Part shown: positions 1-4,853 of the stretch, one piece after another
How the letters are laid out: the number at the start of each line of letters is the position of its first letter
Numbering within the stretch: the stretch's first letter is position 1
Assembly (NCBI GenBank): GCA_043813445.1
Contig: JBDRLD010000030.1
Location: 1 to 6,131, forward strand
Reading direction: 5' to 3'
Length of the DNA stretch: 6,131 bases
DNA from: JBDRLD01 sp043813445
GTDB lineage: Bacteria > Patescibacteriota > Patescibacteriia > JACPHY01
Position numbers and translations under genes: made by a program
The notes under the pieces: generated by a model
What the model saw: only the letters and a program-made list of their open reading frames with translations
What the model was told of the DNA's origin: nothing
Database searches by the model: none

Positions 1-396
1 GCATTGGCGATGCTCAGTATACAACTCGATCTTCCTGATGCCATCCTCGAGCTCGTTGCGGAAGAGCTGAATGTGAAGCGAGTGGTCGTCGACAAGAGTC
101 TCGAGCACGAGGTGCGGCTCGACACGACGCTCACGCCCGAGTTGAAGCGCGAGGGTATGATTCGTGAGCTCACGCGGAAGGTGAATGGCCTTCGTAAGGA
201 TATGGGACTGACGCCTTCGGATCGAATCCGAGTGGTCTATGCGGCGGACGGGGCGCTCGCGCAAGCGATTTCGGAGCATCTCCCCGCGCTCACCCAATCA
301 ACCATGGCATCCGAGTGGGAATCTGGCACACCGGATACACCACAGGACGTCCTCATAGCGGGCGAATCAATCAAATTATCCATCACGAAGACCTAG
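1..396 (+). CDS. ileS: Isoleucyl-tRNA synthetase, C-terminal end (partial)
   Basis: This is the 3' end of a gene that begins before the window; the frame is open from base 1 to the TAG at 394-396, giving 131 codons. IleRS is the cytosolic enzyme that charges tRNA-Ile with isoleucine using ATP. Only the region after the catalytic core and anticodon-binding domain is present. The recognisable stretch is the terminal-domain signature: LDTTLTPELKREG (about residues 40-52 of the fragment), then RELTRKVNGLRKDMGL, then DRIRVVY. The pattern 'LD..LTPELK.EG..REL.R..N.LRK..GL...DRI' is familiar from the C-terminal domain of IleRS, particularly the eukaryote-like type common in CPR bacteria; the type assignment is inference because the core is not visible. 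The gene is followed within 20 nt by a strong hairpin terminator, so it does not appear to be co-transcribed with pepA. Confidence 0.88.
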   Translation, partial: ALAMLSIQLDLPDAILELVAEELNVKRVVVDKSLEHEVRLDTTLTPELKREGMIRELTRKVNGLRKDMGLTPSDRIRVVYAADGALAQAISEHLPALTQSTMASEWESGTPDTPQDVLIAGESIKLSITKT

Positions 397-413
397 CAGC
401 GAATTGTTCGTGG

Positions 414-453
414 ATACACCCACCGGCTTGCGAGCTCGGTGGGTGTATTTTGT
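414..453 (+). terminator. Rho-independent terminator after ileS
   Basis: A perfect 12-bp stem pairs ATACACCCACCG (414-425) with CGGTGGGTGTAT (437-448). The 11-nt loop can itself form a short inner stem (GCT/AGC). A run of T follows (448-451). It begins 18 nt after the ileS stop. The T tract overlaps the proposed -35 of pepA, so termination and re-initiation are closely packed. Confidence 0.85.
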
Positions 454-477
454 CGGCGAACGGCACGGTGCTACGCT
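450..477 (+). promoter_or_regulatory. Probable pepA promoter with extended -10
   Basis: TTGTCG (450-455) is a weak -35; 16 nt later comes TACGCT (472-477), preceded by TG one base away (469-470), an extended -10. The expected transcription start is about 483-485, only about 5 nt before the ATG at 489, so the message would be nearly leaderless. It is a motif match only, with moderate to low certainty. Confidence 0.45.
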
Positions 478-488
478 AGAACCATCGC

Positions 489-2036
489 ATGATTGAGCCA
501 AAAACTATGTCTGACCTACTCTATACATACACAAACGAGCTTCCGCTCGACGCGAAGGTGGACGCGCTCGTCTTTGCCATCGTGGAGATCGCGGACAAGA
601 AGCTGCCCGGACAGTACAAGCACATCGACGAAGCGCTCGGTGGCCAGCTGAGTGCTGTGGTGAAGTCTGGCGATTTCACTGGTGAGGAGTACGGTACGCT
701 TTGTCTCTACAATGCAACTTCGGTCAGTGCGCAGCGCGTGTTGCTTATTGGGATTGGAAAACCGAAGGATTGGAATCGAACCGGCTGGCAGCATGTAGTG
801 GGGACTGCTGCGCGAGCGCTCCAACAGGTGAAGGCGAAGAGCGCGGCGTTCGTGCTCCCGAAGGAGTACCTGAAGAAGTTGAAGATCGAGGAACTTGGTG
901 AGCTTTTCGAGAAGGCGTTCCGCGTGTCGACGTACCAGTTTACCGATTACAAGACGGACAAGAAGGCGACGTTGCCGACATGCTCCGCGTTGACGATTGC
1001 GCCACTCATGGAAGCGCAGGCACAGCAGTTTGCTGCTGGTGTTGCGATGGGGGCGATTATCGCAGATGCGGTGAATGCAGCGCGGCGGCTAGGCGACACA
1101 CCGTCTTCGGATGCAACGCCGACGCACCTCGCGGAGCACGCGGTTGCACTTGGGAAAACCGACAAACGTTTCCGTGTGAAGGTGCTCGAGCGTGCGGACA
1201 TGGAGCGGCTAAAGATGGGAGCGCTGCTTGGTGTCGCGCGTGGCGCAGAAACGCCGCCAAAGTTCATCGTCGTCGAGTGGCACGGGAACAAACGCGCATC
1301 GAAAACGTGGTATGCGCTCGTCGGGAAGGCCATCACGTTCGATTCCGGCGGTATCTCGTTAAAGCCTGGCGAGAAGATGGATGAGATGAAGTTCGATATG
1401 GGTGGTGGCGCAGTGGTGCTCGGCGCCATGCGCGGTATTGGCGCGCTTGGGCTTCCGGTAAATATTGTCGGTATAGTGCCGGCAACCGAGAACATGCCGG
1501 GCGGTCGTGCACAGAAGCCGGGCGATATCGTGAAGACGTGCCGTGGAAAAACAATCGAGATACTGAATACCGATGCGGAAGGACGATTGATTCTCGCTGA
1601 CGGCATCGGGTATGCGCATCGGTATCAGCCGCAGGCGATTGTGGATCTCGCAACCCTCACTGGCGCGTGCATGATCGCACTCGGATCGCACTACGCAGGT
1701 CTCTTCTCGAACAACACACCGCTCTTCAAGCAGGCGAATACAGCGGCGGAATTGTCGGGCGATCGTGCATGGCACCTGCCACTCGCTGACGCCTACACGC
1801 GTGAGATCAAGAGCGACATCGCTGACTGGCAGAACCTCAGCAAAGTGGGTCGGTATGGAGGTGCAATCACCGCGGCCGCACTGCTCGAGCAGATGGCGGA
1901 GGAAAAACCATGGGCGCACTTCGACATTGCCGGTACCGCATGGGCGACTGAAGCGAAGTCATGGCTCGGAAAGGGCGCAACCGGATACGGCGTGCACCTG
2001 TTGATTGAGCTCGCGCGCGACTGGGCAAAGAAGTAA
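489..2036 (+). CDS. pepA: Leucyl aminopeptidase, M17 family
   Basis: Cytosolic two-metal (Zn/Mn) exopeptidase that removes N-terminal residues such as Leu from peptides, recycling amino acids; family members are hexamers. The length of 515 aa fits the family (E. coli PepA is 503). The first 170 or so residues form the poorly conserved N-terminal domain; the catalytic domain follows. All active-site residues are present at a constant +10 offset from E. coli: K280 and D285 in GKAITFDSGG, K292 in ISLKPG, D303 in MKFDMGG, and D362, E364 and R366 in NTDAEGRL. This complete set makes activity likely. The ATG at 489 is chosen because an extended -10 lies 11 nt upstream; the second ATG at 507 (509 aa) is equally possible, and neither has a Shine-Dalgarno. 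Some PepA proteins also bind DNA at Xer recombination sites; nothing here tests that. Several long antisense ORFs inside are shadows. Confidence 0.97.
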   Translation: MIEPKTMSDLLYTYTNELPLDAKVDALVFAIVEIADKKLPGQYKHIDEALGGQLSAVVKSGDFTGEEYGTLCLYNATSVSAQRVLLIGIGKPKDWNRTGWQHVVGTAARALQQVKAKSAAFVLPKEYLKKLKIEELGELFEKAFRVSTYQFTDYKTDKKATLPTCSALTIAPLMEAQAQQFAAGVAMGAIIADAVNAARRLGDTPSSDATPTHLAEHAVALGKTDKRFRVKVLERADMERLKMGALLGVARGAETPPKFIVVEWHGNKRASKTWYALVGKAITFDSGGISLKPGEKMDEMKFDMGGGAVVLGAMRGIGALGLPVNIVGIVPATENMPGGRAQKPGDIVKTCRGKTIEILNTDAEGRLILADGIGYAHRYQPQAIVDLATLTGACMIALGSHYAGLFSNNTPLFKQANTAAELSGDRAWHLPLADAYTREIKSDIADWQNLSKVGRYGGAITAAALLEQMAEEKPWAHFDIAGTAWATEAKSWLGKGATGYGVHLLIELARDWAKK

Positions 2037-2053
2037 CAGATATCGGCGGAGGA

Positions 2054-2090
2054 TCGAGGCGTCACCATGTGGTGGCGCCTCGACTGTTTC
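2054..2090 (+). terminator. Terminator-like hairpin between pepA and ruvA
   Basis: A 13-bp stem with one G-U pair joins 2054-2066 to 2071-2083 (core GAGGCGTCACC with GGTGGCGCCTC) around a 4-nt ATGT loop. The tail is only CTGTTTC, so termination may be partial. It begins 18 nt after the pepA stop and would separate pepA from ruvA. Confidence 0.6.
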
Positions 2091-2107
2091 GGCGTGGATT
2101 TGTGCGG

Positions 2108-2113
2108 TATGAT
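2108..2113 (+). promoter_or_regulatory. Probable ruvA -10 element
   Basis: TATGAT (2108-2113) matches the sigma-70 -10 consensus at five of six positions. No convincing -35 is seen 16-18 nt upstream. It lies 10 nt before the ruvA ATG, so the transcript would start about 4 nt before the codon. A GGGGG run (2114-2118) resembles a Shine-Dalgarno but would fall outside such a transcript. Confidence 0.45.
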
Positions 2114-2123
2114 GGGGGTGCCT

Positions 2124-2699
2124 ATGATCGCTTTTCTTCGCGGGGTTATCCGCGCAAAACTGAAGGATTCGTGCATCGTGGAACTCCACGATGTCGGGTA
2201 TCGCGTCATCGTGCCGCGCCCACTCCTGGAGCGGCTCTCCATTGATGATTGTGTTGAACTCTACACACACGAGGTGGTGCGTGAGGATCGGCGTGAACTT
2301 TTCGGATGTGCGTCTCAGGATGAACTCGCACTATTCCACCAGCTCATTAGCGTGAGCGGGGTGGGACCGAAGGGCGCTCTCGGTGTTCTTGCACTCGGAG
2401 CGCCGCAGGAGATTCGCAATGCAATTGCTCGCGAAGATGCGGCGTATCTCTCGAAGGTGGTTGGGGTTGGTCGAAAAACCGCAGAGCGGGTGGTGGTCGA
2501 GCTGAAATCGAAGATGCAGGAGATGGCGCCAGATGTTCTTCCCGGCAGTTACGGTACGAGCGATGCAGATGTCATGGATGCGCTTGTCCAACTCGGCTAC
2601 AAAATTGCCGAGGTGCGCGAGGTGGTTCGCCGACTTCCTGTCGAGGCAGGAACAACCGAGGAGAAGCTGAAAGTCGCGTTGCAGCAGCTAGGGAAATAG
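2124..2699 (+). CDS. ruvA: Holliday junction DNA helicase subunit RuvA
   Basis: RuvA binds four-way DNA junctions as a tetramer and loads the RuvB motor for branch migration in recombinational repair. The 191 aa product matches the family (E. coli 203). The start MIAFLRG is the standard RuvA N-terminus, which is why the upstream ATG at 2067 (in the terminator stem) is rejected. Three domains can be followed: an OB-fold N-terminal domain (1 to about 64, with VELHDVGYRVIVP), two helix-hairpin-helix DNA-binding motifs (SVSGVGPKGA at 76-85 and KVVGVGRKTAERVVVEL at 111-127), and a C-terminal three-helix domain (about 146-191, with DALVQLGYK) that contacts RuvB. A loose linker at 135-147 joins the last two. 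The gene ends in TAG. RuvB and RuvC are not in the window, so they must be encoded elsewhere. Confidence 0.97.
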   Translation: MIAFLRGVIRAKLKDSCIVELHDVGYRVIVPRPLLERLSIDDCVELYTHEVVREDRRELFGCASQDELALFHQLISVSGVGPKGALGVLALGAPQEIRNAIAREDAAYLSKVVGVGRKTAERVVVELKSKMQEMAPDVLPGSYGTSDADVMDALVQLGYKIAEVREVVRRLPVEAGTTEEKLKVALQQLGK

Positions 2700-2725
2700 A
2701 AATATACGTGTAGGAGCGAAGCGCT

Positions 2726-2830
2726 GGATACGGATAGGAGGGGAATGCCGACATACGGATCAGAAAAGAATGCCGATGATGCTGATATGCGGATTGGAGG
2801 ATACGGATAGGAGGGGAATGCAGATGATGC
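2726..2830 (+). repeat. Short direct-repeat cluster (ATACGGAT...GAATGC units)
   Basis: A 23-nt sequence containing ATACGGATAGGAGGGGAATG occurs identically at 2726-2748 and 2799-2821, 73 nt apart. A degenerate third copy lies between them (2753-2782: ATACGGAT, then AGAAAAGAATGC, then GATGATGC). Smaller CGGAT words (ATGCGGATTGGAG at 2788-2800, and GTGCGGATGGGAATGG just past the cluster) extend the pattern. The unit is too irregular, and the spacers too short and variable, for CRISPR. The open reverse-strand frame through it (SYPYP-like residues) is a by-product of the repeat. Function is unknown. Confidence 0.75.
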
Positions 2831-2893
2831 GCTTGCCCGCGCACGAGCGCTAGCGAGATGTCGCGGGGATGTGCGGATGGGAATGGTGTAGGG

Positions 2894-2917
2894 GCGGCCC
2901 AACGCGGCCGCGTTTTT
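2894..2917 (+). terminator. Rho-independent terminator downstream of ruvA
   Basis: GCGGCC (2894-2899) pairs with GGCCGC (2906-2911) across a 6-nt loop, followed by G and five T (2913-2917). It lies almost 200 nt after the ruvA stop, so the repeat cluster would be transcribed as the ruvA 3' UTR. Confidence 0.65.
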
Positions 2918-2963
2918 GTTGGTCGTTTGTAGTCCGATGCCTGCTTATTTATTTGTGTCCGTT

Positions 2964-3164
2964 GAGATTCTGTCATCCTGAGTCCTCACTACACCGCCGT
3001 CATCCTGCCTGTCCGCCTATGGAGGGAGTCCTCGAAGGATCTCACATTAGCGGTACGTGGTGCTCTAAGTACGAACGCGCACTGTGGGTGAGATTCTTCG
3101 TCGCGTACTCCCGCACGAGGCGCCTGTCCGCCTTGGGCGGGGACTCAGAAGCCTCAGAATGACG
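2964..3164. mobile_element. REP/MITE-like inverted repeat element
   Basis: No gene is present here. The left arm runs from CGTCATCCTG (2999-3008) to GAAGGATCTCAC (3034-3045). The right arm, read on the minus strand, runs from CGTCATTCTGAGG to GAAGAATCTCAC (3164 back to 3088). The arms therefore carry the same end sequences head to head, around a core of about 42 nt. A truncated extra left end (GTCATCCTGAGTCCTCAC) lies at 2972-2989. CCTGTCCGCC occurs in both halves in direct orientation (3008-3017 and 3123-3132); the second copy sits in a hairpin (GTCCGCC/GGCGGGGAC). The 'GTCATyCTGAG ... GAAGrATCTCA' style is widespread as a non-autonomous intergenic repeat in bacteria. No transposase is present. 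Confidence 0.65.
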
Positions 3165-3190
3165 ACATAAAACAAAAATATAGAACACTC

Positions 3191-3219
3191 TTGACAACCA
3201 GGCCATTTACTACTATATT
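3191..3219 (+). promoter_or_regulatory. Strong sigma-70 promoter of the DGR target gene
   Basis: A perfect -35 TTGACA (3191-3196), a 17-nt spacer and TATATT (3214-3219, five of six) form the best promoter in the window. The expected start is about 3226, giving a 5' UTR of about 95 nt. This is unlike the pepA, ruvA and FemAB promoters, which sit almost on their start codons. Confidence 0.85.
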
Positions 3220-3268
3220 CTTTTGTAGTGGCTCTTTGCGTTCCACGTGGTGTGGGGCGCAGCAAATC

Positions 3269-3301
3269 GGTGTCTCGACGCTTCGGCGTCACATGGACAC
3301 C
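3269..3301 (+). promoter_or_regulatory. Structured 5' leader of the DGR target gene
   Basis: GGTGTC (3269-3274) pairs with GACACC (3296-3301), enclosing GACGC-TTCG-GCGTC (3277-3290), a stem capped by a stable cUUCGg tetraloop. A competing 7-bp pairing is possible between GTGGTGT (3247-3253) and ACACCAC (3297-3303), so two mutually exclusive folds exist. The Shine-Dalgarno at 3308 stays free in both. A regulatory role is inference; it may only stabilise the mRNA. Confidence 0.45.
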
Positions 3302-3307
3302 ACAGAG

Positions 3308-3314
3308 AAAGGAG
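3308..3314 (+). promoter_or_regulatory. Shine-Dalgarno fixing the target gene start
   Basis: AAAGGAG lies 6 nt before the ATG at 3321. It decides the start against an in-frame ATG at 3228, which has no ribosome site and lies about 2 nt after the predicted transcription start. Confidence 0.85.
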
Positions 3315-3320
3315 CTCGTC

Positions 3321-4190
3321 ATGAGCGGACAGAAGCGATCTGTCCTGGACGAGGATGCGCGTCGGGAGCTCGGAATTCGTCGCATGTGCGACACCTTGAA
3401 GGAGCGTGCGCTGAGCCAGAACATCGAATGGGCGAATGCGCAGCCGGTGGTACAGGCGCTCATCGAGGGCCGCGAGGTCTGCGTGGAAGGAGTTGCGGAG
3501 AGTCATAGCGTAACGTCTAAGCCCAAGCGCTCCTCCACCCAAGAGCGTCAGCAGCAGCTCATCGCGTTCTACCGCGCCAAGGGTTTCCGCGTCGCAGCAT
3601 ACGGGAACACCTGCGAAGACGTCGAGGGTGACGAGGAGTGCAGCAACGAGGATGAGGACCCCAACCATCCCCTCCTGTTCATCCCGAAGCCCAACGTCTC
3701 GAACCGCGAGTTCGTGCGACGCCGCAAGCAGAACCAGGATCTGTTTTGGCGCTTTGCCACGGACGACATATCCTACGAGGACTTCATGCGCGACGTGGGC
3801 CAGGAAAAGCACTGGACCGTCATGGACGAGAAAGAGCGCGCGAAGATCGAGTGGGAGCCCACCGAGCATGGCTACTGGTTCTGGGCCGAGGTGCATGACA
3901 ACTGTCCGCGCCTCAAGACCTCCCACAACGATCTCTCCAAGCAGATTACCCTCCTCTCCCTGGAGGAGTGCGTGATCGTGTGGCACGCCTTCAAGCACGA
4001 GCACAACCGTATGATCGATGCCCACACATGGTGCTGGCTTCGCACTGGGTACCGTTTCGGCTCCTCTGATGTGGGTGCGCTCGACGCGTACGGGTACGAC
4101 GGTCGCGTGGACGTCAACGGGAATCACGTGGCGAATCTCGCGCGTCCTTGCTCGTTCGGAGGCGGTCGTCTCGCGGACGTGGTCGAATAG
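3321..4190 (+). CDS. DGR target (variable) protein with C-terminal variable domain
   Basis: A 289-aa protein whose last 45 or so codons are the variable repeat of a diversity-generating retroelement. The role is inferred to be a ligand-binding protein whose binding face is rewritten by retrohoming. Residues 1-100 are charged and helical-looking (MSGQKRSVLDEDARREL...), followed by an acidic patch (about 100-115, DVEGDEECSNEDED) and a middle region rich in aromatic and charged residues (FWRF, YWFWAEVHDNCPRL). At about 216-243 comes LSLEECVIVWHAF, then AHTWCWLRTGY, which resembles the lead-in to C-type-lectin-like variable domains I recall from CPR DGR proteins (family recall, not a search). VR residues 245-289 include GRVDVNGNHVANL. 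Relative to the template the changes are N255D, N257Y, E258G, N260D, N264D, R267G, H275R, Y277C and D279F. No signal peptide or membrane segment is visible, so the protein looks cytosolic. It is the only gene of its transcription unit. Confidence 0.88.
   Translation: MSGQKRSVLDEDARRELGIRRMCDTLKERALSQNIEWANAQPVVQALIEGREVCVEGVAESHSVTSKPKRSSTQERQQQLIAFYRAKGFRVAAYGNTCEDVEGDEECSNEDEDPNHPLLFIPKPNVSNREFVRRRKQNQDLFWRFATDDISYEDFMRDVGQEKHWTVMDEKERAKIEWEPTEHGYWFWAEVHDNCPRLKTSHNDLSKQITLLSLEECVIVWHAFKHEHNRMIDAHTWCWLRTGYRFGSSDVGALDAYGYDGRVDVNGNHVANLARPCSFGGGRLADVVE
4053..4177 (+). repeat. DGR variable repeat (VR)
   Basis: These 125 nt match 4542-4666 at a constant offset of 489 nt, without gaps, with 113 identities. 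Differences at VR positions 4083, 4089, 4093, 4098, 4110, 4119, 4144, 4150 and 4156 all face an adenine in the template (seven read G, two read T). The other three (4155, 4160, 4162) are not at adenines and lie just before the identical 3' tail. The VR is the 3' end of an open reading frame and the stop follows 10 nt later, as in classical DGR targets. Identity starts sharply at the codon for R245. Confidence 0.93.
4163..4177 (+). other. Candidate IMH (initiation of mutagenic homing) site
   Basis: CGGTCGTCTCGCGGA is the perfectly shared GC-rich 3' tail of VR and TR (TR copy 4652-4666). By analogy with the Bordetella phage BPP-1 DGR, the IMH marks where cDNA synthesis and homing begin and fixes transfer from TR to VR. 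The three VR/TR differences that are not at adenines lie within 8 nt upstream (4155-4162), as expected for IMH versus IMH*. Exact limits are inferred. Confidence 0.65.
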
Positions 4191-4215
4191 TGCTTTTTGT
4201 GTCTTGAGGCCTTGT

Positions 4216-4252
4216 CCCCCATCCCGACTTGTCGGGATGGGGGATTTCTGTT
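4216..4252 (+). terminator. Long perfect hairpin after the target gene
   Basis: CCCCCATCCCGAC (4216-4228) pairs perfectly with GTCGGGATGGGGG (4231-4243); the 2-nt gap means the loop is effectively CTTG. ATTTCTGTTT follows. This is a strong intrinsic terminator 25 nt after the stop. In BPP-1 a hairpin/cruciform just downstream of the VR is needed for efficient homing, so this structure, 38 nt past the IMH, may serve both purposes. Confidence 0.82.
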
Positions 4253-4255
4253 TCC

Positions 4256-4281
4256 TTGAATTTTGTCTTTTGCGTTATACT
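4256..4281 (+). promoter_or_regulatory. Probable promoter of the TR RNA
   Basis: TATACT (4276-4281) is a good -10. TTGAAT (4256-4261) is the nearest -35-like word but the spacer is only 14 nt, so the -35 is doubtful. It lies directly after the target gene's terminator and points at the TR, giving a start at about 4288. Confidence 0.5.
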
Positions 4282-4541
4282 GAAAGAGGTTGCGGTGTGT
4301 ACACTGGGAATATTTCGTTTCCGGATACCAATACCCGTGAGCATGTACCAGAGTCCTGCGCACCGTGCGGGAGCGTGTGCATGGGTCAGCGTGTATATTC
4401 GACCACGTCGTGCCATTCCTTCGTGCGGATCGAGTATACACTCGTGCCGCCGAAAGGTTCTTCACATTCCGTGGAGTACAGGAGGCGGGCTCCGCATGTG
4501 CGGCGCTTGCTCCGGTGATTGAGGATGGGGATGGCATGATA

Positions 4542-4666
4542 CGTTTCGGCTCCTCTGATGTGGGTGCGCTCAACGCGAACGAGTACAACGGTCGCGTGAA
4601 CGTCAACAGGAATCACGTGGCGAATCTCGCGCATCCTTACTCGGACGGGGTCGGTCGTCTCGCGGA
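4542..4666 (+). repeat. DGR template repeat (TR)
   Basis: This is the non-coding partner of the VR. It contains 23 adenines in 125 nt, placed mainly in codons equivalent to AAC or AAT (five AAC, two AAT), the codon type TRs favour because randomising both adenines yields many residues and no stop codon. Nine of the 23 adenines differ in the VR. Adenines unchanged at present include those equivalent to Y259, N266, N268, H269 and N272. The 3' end carries the IMH* version (differences at 4644, 4649 and 4651, then the shared 15-nt tail). Confidence 0.92.
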
Positions 4667-4682
4667 GCGCCTCGAGGCGTAG

Positions 4683-4785
4683 CCTTTCGACTACGCTCAG
4701 GGAATAAGTGGCGCGAAGAGAAGAAACAAGAACCCCTCGATTCGTCGAGGGGTTCTCTTGTTACTCCCCGAGCGGAGTCGAGGGG
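4683..4785. repeat. Inverted repeat pair flanking the TR terminator
   Basis: CTTTCGACTACGCTCAGGG (4684-4702) is matched in inverted orientation by CCCCGAGCGGAGTCGAGGGG (4766-4785); 17 of 21 positions agree over 4683-4703 against the complement of 4765-4785. The 'CCCTTCGACTmCGCTCrGGG' type is a common interspersed palindromic repeat in bacterial genomes. It lies between the DGR module and the FemAB gene. Confidence 0.6.
4725..4762. terminator. Bidirectional terminator after the TR
   Basis: GAACCCCTCGA (4730-4740) pairs perfectly with TCGAGGGGTTC (4745-4755) around a TTCG loop. The stem extends past a 2-nt bulge (AACAA 4725-4729 with TTGTT 4758-4762). It is A-rich upstream and T-rich downstream, so it could work on both strands. 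Confidence 0.8.
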
Positions 4786-4836
4786 TCATGTCCATCGCAT
4801 ATGCGCACGTCTGGCATACCTCTGCGCAATGGGCTT

Positions 4837-4845
4837 TGCTATGGT
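4837..4845 (+). promoter_or_regulatory. Probable FemAB gene promoter (extended -10)
   Basis: TG at 4837-4838, one base, then TATGGT (4840-4845) forms an extended -10; no -35 is evident. The expected start is about 4852, just before the ATG at 4854. This repeats the near-leaderless arrangement of pepA. Confidence 0.45.
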
Positions 4846-4853
4846 GGATACGT

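Larger units (their letters stand above)
4288..4762 (+). ncRNA. Template RNA of the DGR, with long leader
   Basis: Inferred transcript from the promoter at 4276-4281 to the terminator ending at 4762. It carries about 250 nt of leader, the TR (4542-4666) and a 3' tail. The leader holds no convincing gene. It can form small hairpins: CGAGT/ACTCG (4431-4435 with 4440-4444), CCGCA/TGCGG (4492-4496 with 4499-4503), and the palindrome GTGTACAC (4297-4304). In known DGRs the RT uses RNA flanking the TR for priming and recognition, so a structured leader is plausible. A frame running through the TR from a GTG at 4365 to TAG at 4682 is open, but it has no Shine-Dalgarno and no family resemblance upstream of the TR, so I treat it as non-coding. 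Confidence 0.55.

Noticed and set aside
947..1606. 219-codon reverse-strand open frame inside pepA
   Set aside because: It lies wholly over the conserved PepA catalytic domain; its composition is that of antisense GC-rich coding DNA and it has no family resemblance.
2067..2123. Upstream ATG extending ruvA by 19 codons
   Set aside because: It begins inside the pepA terminator stem, and the conserved RuvA N-terminus MIAFLRG starts at 2124.
2726..2830. Possible CRISPR array
   Set aside because: There are only two exact units and one degraded unit, with spacers of unequal and partly repetitive sequence, and no cas genes.
3213..4127. 304-codon reverse-strand open frame opposite the DGR target
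   Set aside because: It is an antisense shadow of the well-supported + strand gene, which has a promoter, Shine-Dalgarno and DGR evidence; the reverse frame has no start signals.
4053..4666. Ordinary tandem duplication or gene-conversion remnant instead of a DGR
   Set aside because: Ordinary divergence would not confine all eight differences in the first 99 nt to adenines of one copy, nor leave the other copy non-coding but AAC/AAT-rich.
4365..4682. 105-codon open frame running through the TR, starting at GTG
   Set aside because: It has no Shine-Dalgarno, its upstream half resembles no family, and its open state over the TR follows from the TR copying the target's coding frame.
4758..4853. 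N-terminal extension of the FemAB protein from a TTG
   Set aside because: The TTG is in the arm of a terminator hairpin, the residues are not family-like, and a promoter-adjacent ATG at 4854 matches the usual FemAB start.
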